Positions 1 to 7,502 of a stretch of DNA of 64,000 bases are shown here, one piece after another. Both the position numbers and the translations under genes were made by a program. The DNA comes from Chlorogloea sp. CCALA 695 (lineage in GTDB: Bacteria; Cyanobacteriota; Cyanobacteriia; Cyanobacteriales; Chroococcidiopsidaceae). The DNA lies in contig NZ_PVWN01000015.1 in NCBI RefSeq assembly GCF_003003885.1, positions 36,168 to 100,167 on the forward strand, read 5' to 3'. Below the pieces are notes generated by a model that saw only the letters and a program-made list of their open reading frames with translations, did not search any database and was not told the origin of the DNA. Within the stretch, counting starts at the first letter, position 1, and every line of letters begins with the position of its first letter.

Positions 1-80
1 CAACCCATTACCTGCACTGGATGCAGCCAACTCCAAGGATCGCCAATGGAGTAATCTAAAACTACCGCCCCTAACAGCAC
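1..80 (-). CDS. cobD: Adenosylcobinamide-phosphate synthase CobD/CbiB, N-terminal fragment (runs off the left edge)
   Basis: Read leftward from a GTG at 80-78, about 26 codons are open to the window edge. They give a hydrophobic start followed by LDYSIGDPWSWLHPVQVMG, which resembles the N-terminus of CobD/CbiB, where a G-D/E-P and an HPV-x-x-MG motif follow the first membrane segment. CobD is a membrane enzyme that attaches aminopropanol phosphate to cobyric acid in cobalamin synthesis. Only the first 26 residues are visible, so the call rests on this motif. An ATT just upstream is a less likely start. The gene lies downstream of the Rrf2 gene on the same strand, separated by heptamer repeats. 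Confidence 0.65.
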   Translation of the reverse strand, partial: MLLGAVVLDYSIGDPWSWLHPVQVMG

Positions 81-89
81 AATTATTGA

Positions 90-144
90 TTGGTCATTGG
101 TCATTGGTCATTGAAAATTATTACCCATTACCCATTACCCATTT
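90..144. repeat. Short tandem heptanucleotide repeats
   Basis: Two adjacent runs of about three heptamers each are visible: TTGGTCA units at about 90-113 and TACCCAT units at about 121-144. They are near-complementary, so the RNA could fold. The second run reaches the stop codon of the Rrf2 gene. Such short tandemly repeated repetitive (STRR) sequences are common in cyanobacterial intergenic DNA. Related runs occur here near 11541 and 27185. Confidence 0.8.
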
Positions 145-586
145 AAACCACAAAACTCGTTGATTCTCCTTGAGATGCCTGCCAACTCCGGGCATCATAA
201 TAAAGATCGGCAAGAGTCATAGCATACAACGCTTCTGATAATTTTCGGTGCAATCTCCGCCACAACGTAAATGTTACCCAGTCTTCAGCTTGGGTATTGT
301 TTGGGCTGTGATGGGGTAAAGGTTCGATGGTTTCGCCTACGGCGGCGAGAATTTGCCCTAAAGAAATTTTTTCGGGGGACTTAGCCAATTTATACCCCCC
401 GGCTACACCACGCACGGATTCTACTAACCCCGCACGACGCATTTCTATTAGTAATTTTTCTAAATAGGGGGCGGGAATATTTTGCCGCAAAGCAATGGTT
501 TTTACAGCGATTGGCTTTTGACGTGGTTGCAAGCTCAAATCAAGTAAAGCCTTGACGCTATAATGTCCGCGAGTTGTTAATTTCAT
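143..586 (-). CDS. Rrf2 family transcriptional regulator
   Basis: The 147-residue protein starts MKLTTRGHYSVKALLDLS and contains the winged-helix signature of the Rrf2 family: IAVKTIALRQNIPAPYLEKLL followed by the wing RGVAGGYKLAK at about residues 59-69. The family includes IscR, NsrR and CymR and binds DNA as dimers. Many members carry a Cys-ligated Fe-S cluster, but this protein has no cysteine at all, so it cannot bind a cluster in that way. It more likely resembles CymR-type members that sense a protein or small-molecule partner. The length is normal for the family. Its target cannot be read from the sequence. Confidence 0.9.
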   Translation of the reverse strand: MKLTTRGHYSVKALLDLSLQPRQKPIAVKTIALRQNIPAPYLEKLLIEMRRAGLVESVRGVAGGYKLAKSPEKISLGQILAAVGETIEPLPHHSPNNTQAEDWVTFTLWRRLHRKLSEALYAMTLADLYYDARSWQASQGESTSFVV

Positions 587-691
587 CTAATAGCTAATTA
601 CCAAACCTGCGATCGCAACCCTTGGGCAAGTTTATCTAACTTTGCCTTGCCTCAAACCAAAATGTTAGCCACTAAATAAACCTATCTAAAC

Positions 692-928
692 CTAATTATG
701 CCTTGCAATGCGATTAATCAGTATTTGCCTACTACTTAAAACTTTTCTACTAAGCCTGCATTTTCGCTTCAATTTGCGCTTTTTTGGTGATGAGTCAGTA
801 TTTTGACCATTTGTTGTCTTCGTAGCACTACCGCCTTTTAATTTTTTCTGCGTGTATATTTTGAATTTTCTTGAGGTGGTGGTCAAAGAGACTAATTTTA
901 GCCGCTCTCTAGCTTTTAGGTAATACAT
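692..928 (-). CDS. Small Lys/Arg-rich hypothetical ORF
   Basis: This is a 78-codon ATG ORF, very rich in Lys, Arg, Ser and Thr, with no recognisable domain, signal peptide or membrane segment. It lies in AT-rich DNA between the Rrf2 gene and cyAbrB2. I do not recognise it. The lack of hydrophobic core residues means it may simply be a chance ORF. It is listed only because it is the sole open frame in this stretch. Confidence 0.2.
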   Translation of the reverse strand: MYYLKARERLKLVSLTTTSRKFKIYTQKKLKGGSATKTTNGQNTDSSPKKRKLKRKCRLSRKVLSSRQILINRIARHN

Positions 929-1273
929 CTAACGTTATTATTTTATTGCTAGTATTCGCAATTAATATCAATATTTATAGTTTTTTTTTTCATATAATCT
1001 CAGTAATATTATCATTTTACAATCAAAATTAGTGTATTATAATTTGTCAAGCTAAGTATAATTAAGCAATATCGTAGCCTTGGCGAAAATTATTTTTGTC
1101 AAGGCTTGGGTAAGAGTCAAACTAAAAATAAAATTCAAAATGCACTATATTTGCTCTCAGCATTTTGCTAATTTTTACTGCTTTAAGCCACCGAACCTAT
1201 TGCTTTAAAGCTCGTATTAGCTAAAATAAAACTTAACTGAACAATTAAACCCTTAGTTATCTACCTCAAGTCG
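929..1273. other. AT-rich intergenic leader upstream of cyAbrB2 with one hairpin
   Basis: I see no gene in this 345-base stretch. It holds an inverted repeat, AGCCTTG (1076-1082) with CAAGGCT (1100-1106), extended inward by an AAAA/TTTT pairing. The hairpin lies about 170 bases before the cyAbrB2 start and could be a leader structure or an old terminator. Confidence 0.4.
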
Positions 1274-1669
1274 ATGAATAAAAAGAAAAAATTAGAGCCA
1301 TTAATCGGTCAAGAACTTCTTGATAAAGTCAAAGAGCTAGAGCTTATCAGCAAAGAAGATAAAGCTAAACAGTGTGGCTACTACACAGTTACCAAAAATG
1401 GTGTAGAGCGGGTCAACATGATGAAGTTCCTTAATGCTCTAATTGATGCAGAAGGCATTGAATTAGATACCCATAGTAGTTCCGACGGGCGGGGAGGACG
1501 TAGCGCCAGCTATAAAATTAGCGTCCAGAGAAATCAAAATTTATTGATAGGTTCAGCCTACACAAAACAAATGGGCTTAGAGCCGGGAGATGAGTTTAAA
1601 ATAACTTTAGGACGCAAACACATTCGTTTACAGCAAGTAGAGCAAGATGATACCGAAGCTACAGCGTAA
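1274..1669 (+). CDS. cyAbrB2-type transcriptional regulator
   Basis: The 131-residue protein belongs to the cyanobacterial AbrB family (cyAbrB). The N-terminal half contains KQCGYYTVTKNGVERVNMMK at about residues 35-53. The C-terminal half, from about residue 78 (YKISVQRNQNLLIGSAYTK), is the AbrB-like swapped-hairpin DNA-binding domain; in this family it is at the C-terminus, opposite to Bacillus AbrB. The VNMMKFLNALIDAEGI stretch matches the cyAbrB2 branch (Synechocystis sll0822) rather than cyAbrB1. From family knowledge, cyAbrB2 affects nitrogen and carbon metabolism genes and has nucleoid-like behaviour. The gene appears monocistronic. The paralogue cyAbrB1 is not in the window. Confidence 0.92.
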   Translation: MNKKKKLEPLIGQELLDKVKELELISKEDKAKQCGYYTVTKNGVERVNMMKFLNALIDAEGIELDTHSSSDGRGGRSASYKISVQRNQNLLIGSAYTKQMGLEPGDEFKITLGRKHIRLQQVEQDDTEATA

Positions 1670-2265
1670 GCGCTCTCTTGTGGAGGAGTACGGCTCCTAC
1701 TAAATCCTCACCTCGATTTTGAAGTTTTTAGCATCTACCACAAACGAGAATATCCCTAATGGTAAAGTAGCAATAATTAATGGAACTGAAAACCTTATTT
1801 GTTGCTGCAAAATTACCTAGGGAGACAAAGAATTTTTAATTGTCTCTAGAAATATCTTGAATATTTATATCTCTTAAACAATAATGTCAGTTTTGCATCT
1901 ATCTTTGGTAATAAGTTTTAGATAAGTTTTAGTAATAAAAACTTAGAGTTGATATTTTTGGCTTTTTTCATCGCTAAAATATGCAGAAATCGCATTGGCA
2001 TTATGAAATATTTGCATAGAGTAAATAACATAATCTTAGTCAGAATTGATGGTAGGAGAACATTGCCAATCGAAACTTTTATGATTGGTTACAAAAGTTA
2101 GCAATTATTCTTAAATAGATGCAGAAAATTAACAATATGCTCGCAGGGCTTCGGCCGTTGAAGTAAGTTATTATGGCGATCTATGACAAAAAAGGGCAAT
2201 ACTTTAGTTAGGACGCTCAATGAATTCTGTTGGAGCCAAGCAACGCACGCAAATTAGGTTGACCT
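1670..2265. other. Intergenic region between cyAbrB2 and the zinc-ribbon gene
   Basis: No convincing gene is present. A weak hairpin (AGGAG 1684-1688 with CTCCT 1694-1698) lies just after cyAbrB2 and may help end its transcript. A second hairpin pairs GAGACAA with TTGTCTC at about 1822-1846, without a following T-run. The rest is AT-rich, and this is probably where the promoter of the next gene lies. Confidence 0.4.
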
Positions 2266-2652
2266 ATGAACACTCACACCTCTGGTAATCATCATACTAC
2301 TTGCCCAATTTGTCAAAAAAGCACCAAACTCAAGTTGGTCAAGATGTGCGAAGGATTGTTTACTTGTAATTCATGCCAAGAGAAGTTAGTAGTAACTTGG
2401 AGCGGTCATTACGTCCGCGATCCCTTTAGTGGTAAACAAATGTTAGTTGGTCAATTGTTGCGCCGTCAAAGCAACCCTTGGGCAAGAATTGTGCGCGACT
2501 TGGGTTCTATTAAGCGTCCTTTTATGTATGTTGCTATAGGTGTGTTGATTGTGGGTGCTAGTGTTTTTAGTGTAGATATCCACAATCAACAGAATCCTCA
2601 AAATCAAGTTGTAGAAAAAATGAACGATGCCAATAATCAACCAAAATTGTAA
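2266..2652 (+). CDS. Zinc-ribbon membrane-anchored hypothetical protein
   Basis: This is a 128-residue protein of unknown function. Residues 14-38 hold two CxxC pairs (CPIC and CNSC) spaced about 18 residues apart, as in a single zinc ribbon. A basic middle part (LLRRQSNPWARIVRDLGSIKR) is followed by one hydrophobic segment at about residues 86-104, then a short polar tail. The likely topology is a cytoplasmic zinc ribbon anchored by one membrane helix. I do not recognise a named family. It converges with the GT39 gene. Confidence 0.7.
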   Translation: MNTHTSGNHHTTCPICQKSTKLKLVKMCEGLFTCNSCQEKLVVTWSGHYVRDPFSGKQMLVGQLLRRQSNPWARIVRDLGSIKRPFMYVAIGVLIVGASVFSVDIHNQQNPQNQVVEKMNDANNQPKL

Positions 2653-2674
2653 GCTGCTGTTATTTTCAGCTTTG
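2651..2674 (+). terminator. Short hairpin between convergent genes
   Basis: AAGCTG (2651-2656) pairs with CAGCTT (2667-2672) across a T-rich loop, directly at the stop of the zinc-ribbon gene and overlapping the 3' end of the GT39 gene. The stem is only six pairs and the trailing T-run is short, so it is weak. Confidence 0.35.
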
Positions 2675-4276
2675 GCGCTTAATTAAAGTCCAACCTTCTC
2701 TTGTTCCCAATCGTTGCACAGATTTTAATCCTAGACTTTTAAGCTTAGTCGGTTCGACGAGTAAGTAGGGGTTTGATTGTTGCCAGTATCTTTGTAGTTC
2801 GTCGTTAGTGGCGGGAATGACTTGGCGATCGCTATAAAAGTTTAAGGATGGTCGATGATAGGGAAAAGAAGTATAAATTTTTTGCTGTGGGGTTGTGTTG
2901 CTTTGAATCATCGCCGCCACAGGTTTTACTGGGTAAGCTTCGGCTAATTCCCATACCCAATGACGAGAAGTCACAAATAAAGCTAGGGAAAGATAACAAC
3001 CCCAAAATAAAATTACGATAAATTGGCGATCGCCTTCTTGGGCTAAAATTGCCGCAGTGGTCATTGTCAGCGCGATACAAGTTAAAATTGTTTGCAATTG
3101 CAAGTCTTTGGCGGGACTTAGGGGACTAAAGTATAAGCTACCACCCCAGGAAATTAAGGCAAGGATTGTGAGAATAGCGAAGCCCTGCGTGCGCGCTTGC
3201 GCTATCGCCAATCGGGAATAACTTAAGCGTGGTTTGTGCCAAACTTGGGTTAGCTGTACTCCCACGGCTAAAGCAAAAGCGGGGTAAACGGGTAAAACGT
3301 ACCAAGGCAATTTAGTAGTCATTACAGAAATTGTCAGTAAGTAAACACCCAGCCAAACAACAATTAGTTTGGAGTAGCTGATATTGCTATTAAGCCAAGC
3401 AAAACGAAATCCTTGGGGCAAAAATAGCAGCCAAGGGAAAGAATATTTAACAATTTCTAGTAAGTAATACCAAGAGGGCTGGGCGTGGTTTTCGACTCCT
3501 TGCCAAATTCGATTGAGAGACTGAGTAACTATAGCAGTTTGGGTAAAAAAGCTACCGTAATGCAACCACTGGGCAGTATACCAACTAACGACAGGAGTAA
3601 TACCAATTGCTACTCCTAGCCATAAATACCAACTGGTAAGTAAGCGTGGCGTATCCCAGAACAGAAATAATAAGGCGATCGCACCTAATAATAAACCTAA
3701 AAGCCCCTTAGTAAAGCAAATTAATCCTAAACCAACTCCTACACCCAAGCAGTAGCGCAAATTTCGCCTACTTCGCAACACGCACAAAATTGTAAATATA
3801 AAAAAACTGACTACCGCGCCATCCAACATTGCAAGTCGTCCGTGACGTACCATTGGCAGCATAGTTAAATAGACTAAACTTGCAAAAATAGCCGTTATTC
3901 GTTGCGGGAATATTTCTCGCCCAACACTGTAAAGTAAGGGGACAGAAAGCGCCGTCAAAATTGCCCCAGGTAAGCGCGAAGTCCATTCATTTACCCCACC
4001 AAGGCGGTAAGCCAAAGCAATCAGCCAATGGATAAGCGGTGGTTTGTTTAAGTAAGGTTCCCCGCCCAAGGTAGGATAAAGCCAAGCATTCGTTGCAATA
4101 GGATGAAGCGAAATTTCCCGCGCAACTTGAGCAACTGTACCCTCATCCCAATCTCTTAGTGGTACGCCGCCCAAATTGAGCGTAAATAGTATTAGTGCAG
4201 CGATTAATAATCCTAAAACCCACAACCAATCTAATAAACGTCTTTGGGTGAAATTTTTATAATACAAACGAGCCAT
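2666..4276 (-). CDS. ArnT/PMT-like glycosyltransferase, GT39/GT83 type, polytopic membrane protein
   Basis: This 536-residue protein has a long N-terminal membrane domain of about ten or more helices. The first periplasmic loop holds RDWDEGTVAQVARE (residues 41-54) and then NKPPLIHWL (78-85), the acidic motif and KPP motif of the ArnT/PMT superfamily. These enzymes use polyprenyl-phosphate sugars to glycosylate lipids or proteins on the outer face of the membrane. The acceptor is unknown; lipid A modification is not implied. Residues of about 355-367 (AIAQARTQGFAIL) are encoded by a palindromic repeat that has evidently inserted in frame (see 3175-3209). The gene ends 14 bases from its convergent neighbour. 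Confidence 0.85.
   Translation of the reverse strand: MARLYYKNFTQRRLLDWLWVLGLLIAALILFTLNLGGVPLRDWDEGTVAQVAREISLHPIATNAWLYPTLGGEPYLNKPPLIHWLIALAYRLGGVNEWTSRLPGAILTALSVPLLYSVGREIFPQRITAIFASLVYLTMLPMVRHGRLAMLDGAVVSFFIFTILCVLRSRRNLRYCLGVGVGLGLICFTKGLLGLLLGAIALLFLFWDTPRLLTSWYLWLGVAIGITPVVSWYTAQWLHYGSFFTQTAIVTQSLNRIWQGVENHAQPSWYYLLEIVKYSFPWLLFLPQGFRFAWLNSNISYSKLIVVWLGVYLLTISVMTTKLPWYVLPVYPAFALAVGVQLTQVWHKPRLSYSRLAIAQARTQGFAILTILALISWGGSLYFSPLSPAKDLQLQTILTCIALTMTTAAILAQEGDRQFIVILFWGCYLSLALFVTSRHWVWELAEAYPVKPVAAMIQSNTTPQQKIYTSFPYHRPSLNFYSDRQVIPATNDELQRYWQQSNPYLLVEPTKLKSLGLKSVQRLGTREGWTLIKRQS
3175..3209. repeat. REP-like palindromic repeat inside the GT39 coding sequence
   Basis: TAGCGAAGC at the left pairs with GCTTGCGCTA at the right around a CG-rich centre. 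The right arm, GCGCGCTTGCGCTATCGCC, is identical to part of the intergenic element at 18538-18607. The repeat is read through in frame in the GT39 protein. Confidence 0.75.
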
Positions 4277-4295
4277 GCAAGGTTTGAAGCGACTG

Positions 4296-5567
4296 CTAAA
4301 AAATAAAGATAATTTGCAAGTTCCAACTTTTATCTTGGCGTATTATTTCAATTTGCCGAATAAACTCCCGAAAGTAAAATCGTCGCTCTGATTCTGATAA
4401 ATCAAGCCAAAACTGAGGAATTGAAACTAATTGAGCTACTGAGCGCAAATTTACGGGAGGCAAAGTTGCTAATTTTCCCTGTAACGTCGAAATTTCAGTA
4501 CGGAGGTTGTAAGTGCGTAGAGTTGCCGTCTCTATATCTAAGATGCCATTATCGAGCAAATTTGGTATAAGCGCGAGGATTTCTTGTGAACTTGCAATTT
4601 CTGCTAACCAAGAATTTTTTACACCGTCTAACTGAGAAAAATTCACGCCACTTACAGCTAAAGGTAAATCGCGGCAAATAGTTTGAATAGTCTGCTGCAA
4701 TACTTCTTCGTAAACAAGACGACACTTAGGACGACGGGGACATAAAGTTGGGCGCAAGTAGAGGTATTCGCCCTTTGTGCGGGGCTTATTAACGCTAACA
4801 ACAGTCATGGGCGACGAGCATTGGGCGCAGCTAACTAATCCCGCTAAAGAACGGTTAGCGCTGGCTGTACGCGGTGGTAAGCGACGATTGCGGCGCAATA
4901 AGCGATCAATTTGGGCGGCTTCTTCTCTAGAAATAATCGGCGGATGAGTATCAGACAATATTTGTTCGTTTTGATAAGCCGTATCGCCACGATAAACGGG
5001 ATTAGTTAACCACCGTTTTCCGGTAGTGACAGAGATTTTTTTACCATATTTTTGGGCTAAGTAACGCACCGCACCCCGCAAAGAACCGTAAAGCAAAAAG
5101 CGATCAAAAAAGTCTTTGACTACGGGGGATGTAGTACGATCTATGGCATAACGAGCTTTGATTCTGCGGTAGCCGTAGGGAACTTTACCAGGTGGAGTCA
5201 GGGCGTTGAGACGGTTACGGGCGTGTCCTTGGCGGATGCTGCGGCTATGCTGTTCATATTGAATTTGTTGCAGTTGTATTAAGTCGGCTTGCATACCCGC
5301 CGCTTGTTCGGTAGTAATAAGTTTGATGTTGAGTGCTTGTAATTCGCTCAAACGATTGTTAATTTCTGGGATAGAGTCGCCAAGTTCTTCGATGCGACGA
5401 ATTAGCAAATAATTGGCGGGATCGGTTTTTGCTTCTCGTAGTAATTGCTGCAATTGCGATCGCTTTCCTAAGTCTTGATACAATTTATCTAATTCCCACC
5501 CCCATAAATTCGGCTCTGGTGGTGATTCTAGTAAAGGGTTTGTGTAAGTGTAGGCAATAATTTTCAT
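4296..5567 (-). CDS. Serine-recombinase-like protein with degenerate catalytic domain
   Basis: The product has about 423 residues. I place the start at the ATG at 5567, which aligns the N-terminus with resolvases; a TTG two codons upstream is also possible. Domains in order are a resolvase-like fold (1-110), a Recombinase domain (about 115-220, GKVPYGYRRIK), a zinc beta ribbon (CAQC...CPRRPKC, about 250-285), and a C-terminal helical region. It resembles the large-serine-recombinase/XisF group. The catalytic Ser10 of resolvase is Asn10 here and Arg8 is Tyr8. The DRLGRD motif is replaced by EELGDS (60-65), which removes both key arginines. It is therefore unlikely to cut DNA. It sits between housekeeping genes with no att sites seen. 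Confidence 0.8.
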   Translation of the reverse strand: MKIIAYTYTNPLLESPPEPNLWGWELDKLYQDLGKRSQLQQLLREAKTDPANYLLIRRIEELGDSIPEINNRLSELQALNIKLITTEQAAGMQADLIQLQQIQYEQHSRSIRQGHARNRLNALTPPGKVPYGYRRIKARYAIDRTTSPVVKDFFDRFLLYGSLRGAVRYLAQKYGKKISVTTGKRWLTNPVYRGDTAYQNEQILSDTHPPIISREEAAQIDRLLRRNRRLPPRTASANRSLAGLVSCAQCSSPMTVVSVNKPRTKGEYLYLRPTLCPRRPKCRLVYEEVLQQTIQTICRDLPLAVSGVNFSQLDGVKNSWLAEIASSQEILALIPNLLDNGILDIETATLRTYNLRTEISTLQGKLATLPPVNLRSVAQLVSIPQFWLDLSESERRFYFREFIRQIEIIRQDKSWNLQIIFIF

Positions 5568-5590
5568 TGACAAACCGCACTGTAAAAAGT

Positions 5591-5953
5591 TTAGATTTGA
5601 GTCAGTTCGATAATATTGTTATCTGGGTCTTTGGTAAATAAGGCACTTCTACCAGAAGCGCTAGATTGAACAGAGTAATTGCCAGCTATTAGTTGAGTTT
5701 TGGCGGCTTCTAAGTCGGCAACTTTAAAAGCAAGGTGTGGGTTGCGTCCTAGTTTTTCTGCGTTGTGTAAATCAGTAGAGATAGAACTATCAACAATGAG
5801 ATGCAGTTGAAAGTTGCCTATTTGATACCATGTACCGGGATAGTTAAGGCTGCGGTCAATTTTAGTTAAACCGAGAACATGACTATAAAAATCTTCAGCT
5901 TTTTGTAAGTCAGTGACAAGTAAGGCTGTATGGAAACACTCAATAATTTGCAT
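5591..5953 (-). CDS. VOC family protein (glyoxalase/dioxygenase fold)
   Basis: The 120-residue single-domain protein starts with HTALLVTDLQKAEDFYSHVLGL and ends with FTKDPDNNIIELTQI, the two beta-alpha-beta-beta-beta modules of the vicinal oxygen chelate fold. Possible metal ligands are His8, His53 and Glu near the C-terminus (IIELTQ). Substrate cannot be inferred; members include glyoxalase I, dioxygenases and resistance proteins. It lies 23 bases upstream of the recombinase-like gene on the same strand and may be co-transcribed with it. The length is typical. Confidence 0.88.
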   Translation of the reverse strand: MQIIECFHTALLVTDLQKAEDFYSHVLGLTKIDRSLNYPGTWYQIGNFQLHLIVDSSISTDLHNAEKLGRNPHLAFKVADLEAAKTQLIAGNYSVQSSASGRSALFTKDPDNNIIELTQI

Positions 5954-6068
5954 GGTTTACTACTTTTCCTGAATATTTAGCAATTAAAGACCAAAATTTA
6001 GGACTTTTAACTTTAAACTTACAACTTGTTTATGCTAGAAAATAGCAGGCTATCTTTAAAGACGCATC

Positions 6069-7160
6069 ATGGGTAATACTTTTGGGCATTTGTTTCGAGT
6101 CACTACTTTTGGTGAGTCTCACGGCGGCGGCGTTGGAGTGACAATTGATGGTTGTCCGCCACAATTGGAGATTACCGCCGAGGAAATTCAAAAAGAATTA
6201 GACCGTAGGCGACCAGGACAAAGTAAAATTACGACACCGCGCAAAGAAGCTGATACTTGCGAAATTCTTTCCGGGATATTTGAAGGCAAAACTTTAGGTA
6301 CGCCGATTACTATTTTAGTGCGAAACAAAGACACTCGCCCTCAAGATTATGATGAGATGGCGCAATCTTATCGTCCTTCTCACGCTGATGCTACCTACGA
6401 TGCTAAGTATGGAATTCGCAATTGGCAAGGTGGCGGACGTTCTTCGGCGCGGGAAACTATTGGACGAGTGGCAGCAGGTGCGATCGCTAAAAAAATTCTT
6501 GCTACAGTTGCTAATGTAGAAATTGTTGCCTATGTTAAGCGGATTAAAGATTTAGAAGCGGTAATCGATTCTAATACAGTTACCTTAGAACAAGTTGAAA
6601 GTAACATTGTACGTTGTCCTGAAACCGAATCTGCCGAGCGGATGATTGAACTTATCGAGCAAGTGGGACGACAAGGCGATTCTATTGGGGGTGTAATTGA
6701 ATGTGTCGCCCGTAACGTACCAAAAGGTTTAGGTTCGCCCGTTTTTGACAGAATAGAAGCGGATATTGCCAAAGGTGTAATGTCTCTCCCCGCAACTAAA
6801 GGGTTTGAAATTGGTTCGGGTTTTGCCGGAACTCTGTTAAATGGTAGCGAACACAATGACGAATTTTATACCGATGAAAATGGCGAACTCCGTACAGTAA
6901 CTAATCGCTCTGGTGGTGTTCAAGGTGGCATTTCTAACGGTGAAAACATCATTTTGCGGGTAGCTTTTAAGCCCACAGCTACAATTCGTAAAGAGCAGCG
7001 TACTGTGAATAAAGAAGGCGAGGAAATGCTGTTAAAAGGCAAAGGTAGACACGATCCTTGTGTACTTCCTAGAGCAGTGCCGATGGTTGAAGCGATGGTA
7101 GCATTAGTATTATGCGATCATTTATTGCGCCATTACGGACAGTGTAAAGTGTTACCTTAA
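6069..7160 (+). CDS. aroC: Chorismate synthase
   Basis: The 363-residue enzyme converts 5-enolpyruvylshikimate-3-phosphate to chorismate, the last shikimate-pathway step, and needs reduced FMN. Signatures visible are [17 protein letters not shown] (residues 16-32), RRRPGQS (46-52), the [10 protein letters not shown] block (about 121-130) and the C-terminal [19 protein letters not shown]. The length and start ([19 protein letters not shown]) match bacterial AroC. It stands alone, with a hairpin terminator just downstream. Confidence 0.98.
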   Translation: MGNTFGHLFRVTTFGESHGGGVGVTIDGCPPQLEITAEEIQKELDRRRPGQSKITTPRKEADTCEILSGIFEGKTLGTPITILVRNKDTRPQDYDEMAQSYRPSHADATYDAKYGIRNWQGGGRSSARETIGRVAAGAIAKKILATVANVEIVAYVKRIKDLEAVIDSNTVTLEQVESNIVRCPETESAERMIELIEQVGRQGDSIGGVIECVARNVPKGLGSPVFDRIEADIAKGVMSLPATKGFEIGSGFAGTLLNGSEHNDEFYTDENGELRTVTNRSGGVQGGISNGENIILRVAFKPTATIRKEQRTVNKEGEEMLLKGKGRHDPCVLPRAVPMVEAMVALVLCDHLLRHYGQCKVLP

Positions 7161-7165
7161 TAGTT

Positions 7166-7196
7166 ACAAGATGGGCTTTTTGCCCGTTTTGTAGGT
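7166..7196 (+). terminator. Probable intrinsic terminator of aroC
   Basis: Six bases after the aroC stop, ACAA...GGGC (7166-7176) pairs with GCCC..TTTTGT (7182-7192), with T-rich sequence on and after the descending arm. Confidence 0.6.
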
Positions 7197-7227
7197 TTTA
7201 TTGTTAGGAATAGTTGCAACTTTTTAA

Positions 7228-7482
7228 ATGAATTCAATTACAATTTTAGGATTAGTTGCAGGTACGCTAACAACCCTTGCTTTTTTACCTCAGTTATTAA
7301 AAATCTGGCAAACTAAATCGGCTAAAGATATTTCTTTTAATACCCTAATTATTTTTAATATAGGTATTTTCCTTTGGCTGATTTATGGAATTTATCTCAA
7401 CGCTTTGCCGATTATTCTAGCTAATTTATTTACTTTGATTTTCAACATGATAATTGTATGGCTTAAAATTAGATATAAGTGA
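7228..7482 (+). CDS. SemiSWEET-type (MtN3/PQ-loop) sugar transporter
   Basis: This 84-residue protein has three hydrophobic segments (about 5-22, 38-58 and 62-80). The first contains the PQ motif in AFLPQLLKIWQTKSAKDIS, the hallmark of a single triple-helix SWEET unit. Bacterial SemiSWEETs work as homodimers that move sugars across the membrane. Substrate is not readable. It starts 68 bases after aroC, beyond a probable terminator, and is followed 20 bases later by the radical SAM gene, so those two may share a transcript. Confidence 0.9.
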   Translation: MNSITILGLVAGTLTTLAFLPQLLKIWQTKSAKDISFNTLIIFNIGIFLWLIYGIYLNALPIILANLFTLIFNMIIVWLKIRYK

Positions 7483-7502
7483 TTCTAATTTAAAAAAATA
7501 TT

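Noticed and set aside
4296..5953. Mobile element containing the recombinase-like gene
   Set aside because: No flanking repeats, other element genes or att-like duplications were seen, and the catalytic residues are missing.
6530..6856. 108-codon ORF opposite aroC
   Set aside because: It lies wholly inside aroC on the other strand, has low-complexity Ser/Ile/Thr composition and no domain; aroC is unambiguous.
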